This document shows positions 4,340-5,129 of a stretch of 5,129 nucleotides of DNA, piece by piece. Position 1 is the stretch's first letter; each line of letters opens with the position of its first letter. The notes under the pieces were generated by a model. The model worked only from the letters and a program-made list of their open reading frames with translations. It ran no database searches and was not told where the DNA came from. A program made the translations under genes and the position numbers. This stretch comes from Gammaproteobacteria bacterium (GTDB taxonomy: Bacteria > Pseudomonadota > Gammaproteobacteria > DSM-26407): contig JAQVKR010000231.1 in assembly GCA_028694565.1 (NCBI GenBank), positions 1 through 5,129 of the forward strand. The letters run 5' to 3'.

Positions 4340-5129
4340 ATGTCCCCGGCCCCCGTCATCGTCTGGCTGCGGCGGGACCTGCGCCTGGTGGACAACCCGG
4401 CGCTGTTCCACGCCGCGGCCACCGGCGCCGCCGTGCTGCCGGTCTACATCCATGCCCCGGAGGAGGAGGGCGGCTGGACCACGGGCGCCGCCGGCCGCTG
4501 GTGGCTCCACCACAGCCTCGCCGCGCTCGCCGGCGCACTCGAGGAATGCGGCGCCGGGCTCGTCCTGCGCGGCGGCGGCAGCCTGGAAACGCTCCTGGCG
4601 CTGGCCCGTGGAAGCGGCGCCCGGGCCGTATACTGGAACCGCGCCCTGGAGCCCGTCCTCGATGGGCGCGACAGCCGGGTGCGGCACGCCCTGCAGGGAG
4701 AAGGCATCGAGGTGCGCGAGTACCCGGCCGGGCGCCTGTTCGAACCCGCTGCGGTGCGCACCCGCGAGGGGGCGCCGTTCCGGGTCTTCACCCCCTTCTG
4801 GAAGGCCGCCCTGGCCATCGGCCCGGACCTGGAGCCCCTGCCGGCGCCGCCGGTCCTCCCGCCCCTCCCCGGCAATCCCGCGACACTGCCGCTGGAGGCC
4901 CTGGCGCTGCGGCCGGGCATCGCCTGGGACAGCGGCCTGCGGGCCGCCTGGCGGCCCGGCGAGGCCGGCGCCCGGGAACGCCTCCAGGAAACCTTGGCAA
5001 CGGTGGCCCCCGCCTATGCCGGACTGCGCGACCGGCCCGACGTGAACGGCACTTCGCGCCTCTCGCCCCACCTGCACTTCGGCGAAGTGAGCCCGCGCCA
5101 GGTCGCCGCGGCACTGGAAATGCTCCGCG
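4340..5129 (+). CDS. phrB: Deoxyribodipyrimidine photolyase, N-terminal part
   Basis: This gene encodes a light-driven DNA repair flavoenzyme that splits UV-induced cyclobutane pyrimidine dimers using FADH-. The first 263 codons are present, a little over half of a usual 450-480 residue protein, and it runs off the window. The N-terminal antenna-chromophore domain begins V6-I-V-W-L-R-R-D-L-R-L-V-D-N-P-A-L-F, the hallmark of the photolyase/cryptochrome family. F150-T-P-F-W-K-A-A-L matches the E. coli PhrB linker region (FTPFKNAWL). The FAD-binding domain starts in the last 60 residues with N236-G-T-S-R-L-S-P-H-L-H-F-G-E-V-S-P-R-Q, where TSRLS contacts the FAD phosphates. This makes it a class I photolyase and not class II or DASH-like, as far as can be judged without the tryptophan electron-transfer residues. 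Its ATG directly follows the stop of the 62-codon ORF, so its expression may depend on that ORF. Confidence 0.95.
   Translation, partial: MSPAPVIVWLRRDLRLVDNPALFHAAATGAAVLPVYIHAPEEEGGWTTGAAGRWWLHHSLAALAGALEECGAGLVLRGGGSLETLLALARGSGARAVYWNRALEPVLDGRDSRVRHALQGEGIEVREYPAGRLFEPAAVRTREGAPFRVFTPFWKAALAIGPDLEPLPAPPVLPPLPGNPATLPLEALALRPGIAWDSGLRAAWRPGEAGARERLQETLATVAPAYAGLRDRPDVNGTSRLSPHLHFGEVSPRQVAAALEMLR

Noticed and set aside
4268..5077. 269-codon - strand frame opposite phrB
   Set aside because: It is antisense to clear photolyase motifs; long antisense frames are expected in DNA with this third-position GC.
1..5129. Defence, CRISPR, prophage or mobile-element system
   Set aside because: No repeat-spacer array, integrase, transposase, nuclease or toxin-antitoxin motif was found in any frame; the recognised genes are housekeeping or envelope functions.

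Overview
The window is GC-rich DNA from a bacterial chromosome, most likely a gammaproteobacterium. YcgL and MltF are families centred on that class. The high GC and strong GC preference at third codon positions would suit a Chromatiales/Ectothiorhodospiraceae-like lineage, but the sequence alone does not prove this. No phage, plasmid, CRISPR, insertion-sequence or tRNA/rRNA signature was seen.

Layout, left to right. (1) 1-606, + strand: the C-terminal end of an inositol-monophosphatase-family protein, then a cluster of three palindromes that looks like a REP/BIME-type intergenic repeat, then a YcgL-family protein and a weak intrinsic terminator. (2) 607-2197, + strand: an AT-rich promoter region, the lytic murein transglycosylase MltF (solute-binding-like domain plus SLT catalytic domain), and a clear intrinsic terminator. 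(3) 2308-3519, - strand: a GlsB/YeaQ/YmgE-type small membrane protein, a hairpin, and a ten-helix EamA/DMT-family transporter, probably one transcript that converges on mltF. (4) 3520-4150: about 630 bases with no recognisable gene, containing several inverted repeats and possible divergent control signals. (5) 4151-5129, + strand: an unrecognised 62-codon ORF with a good ribosome binding site, whose stop codon directly abuts the start of a class I photolyase gene that runs off the window.

The genes do not form one pathway. They are mostly housekeeping or envelope functions: sugar/nucleotide phosphate hydrolysis, cell-wall turnover, export, a membrane stress protein and DNA repair. I found no convincing new multi-gene system. 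The points most worth checking are the palindrome cluster that mimics an N-terminal extension of YcgL, the small ORF coupled to the photolyase and the structured DNA around it, and the gene-free block between the membrane-protein operon and the photolyase.
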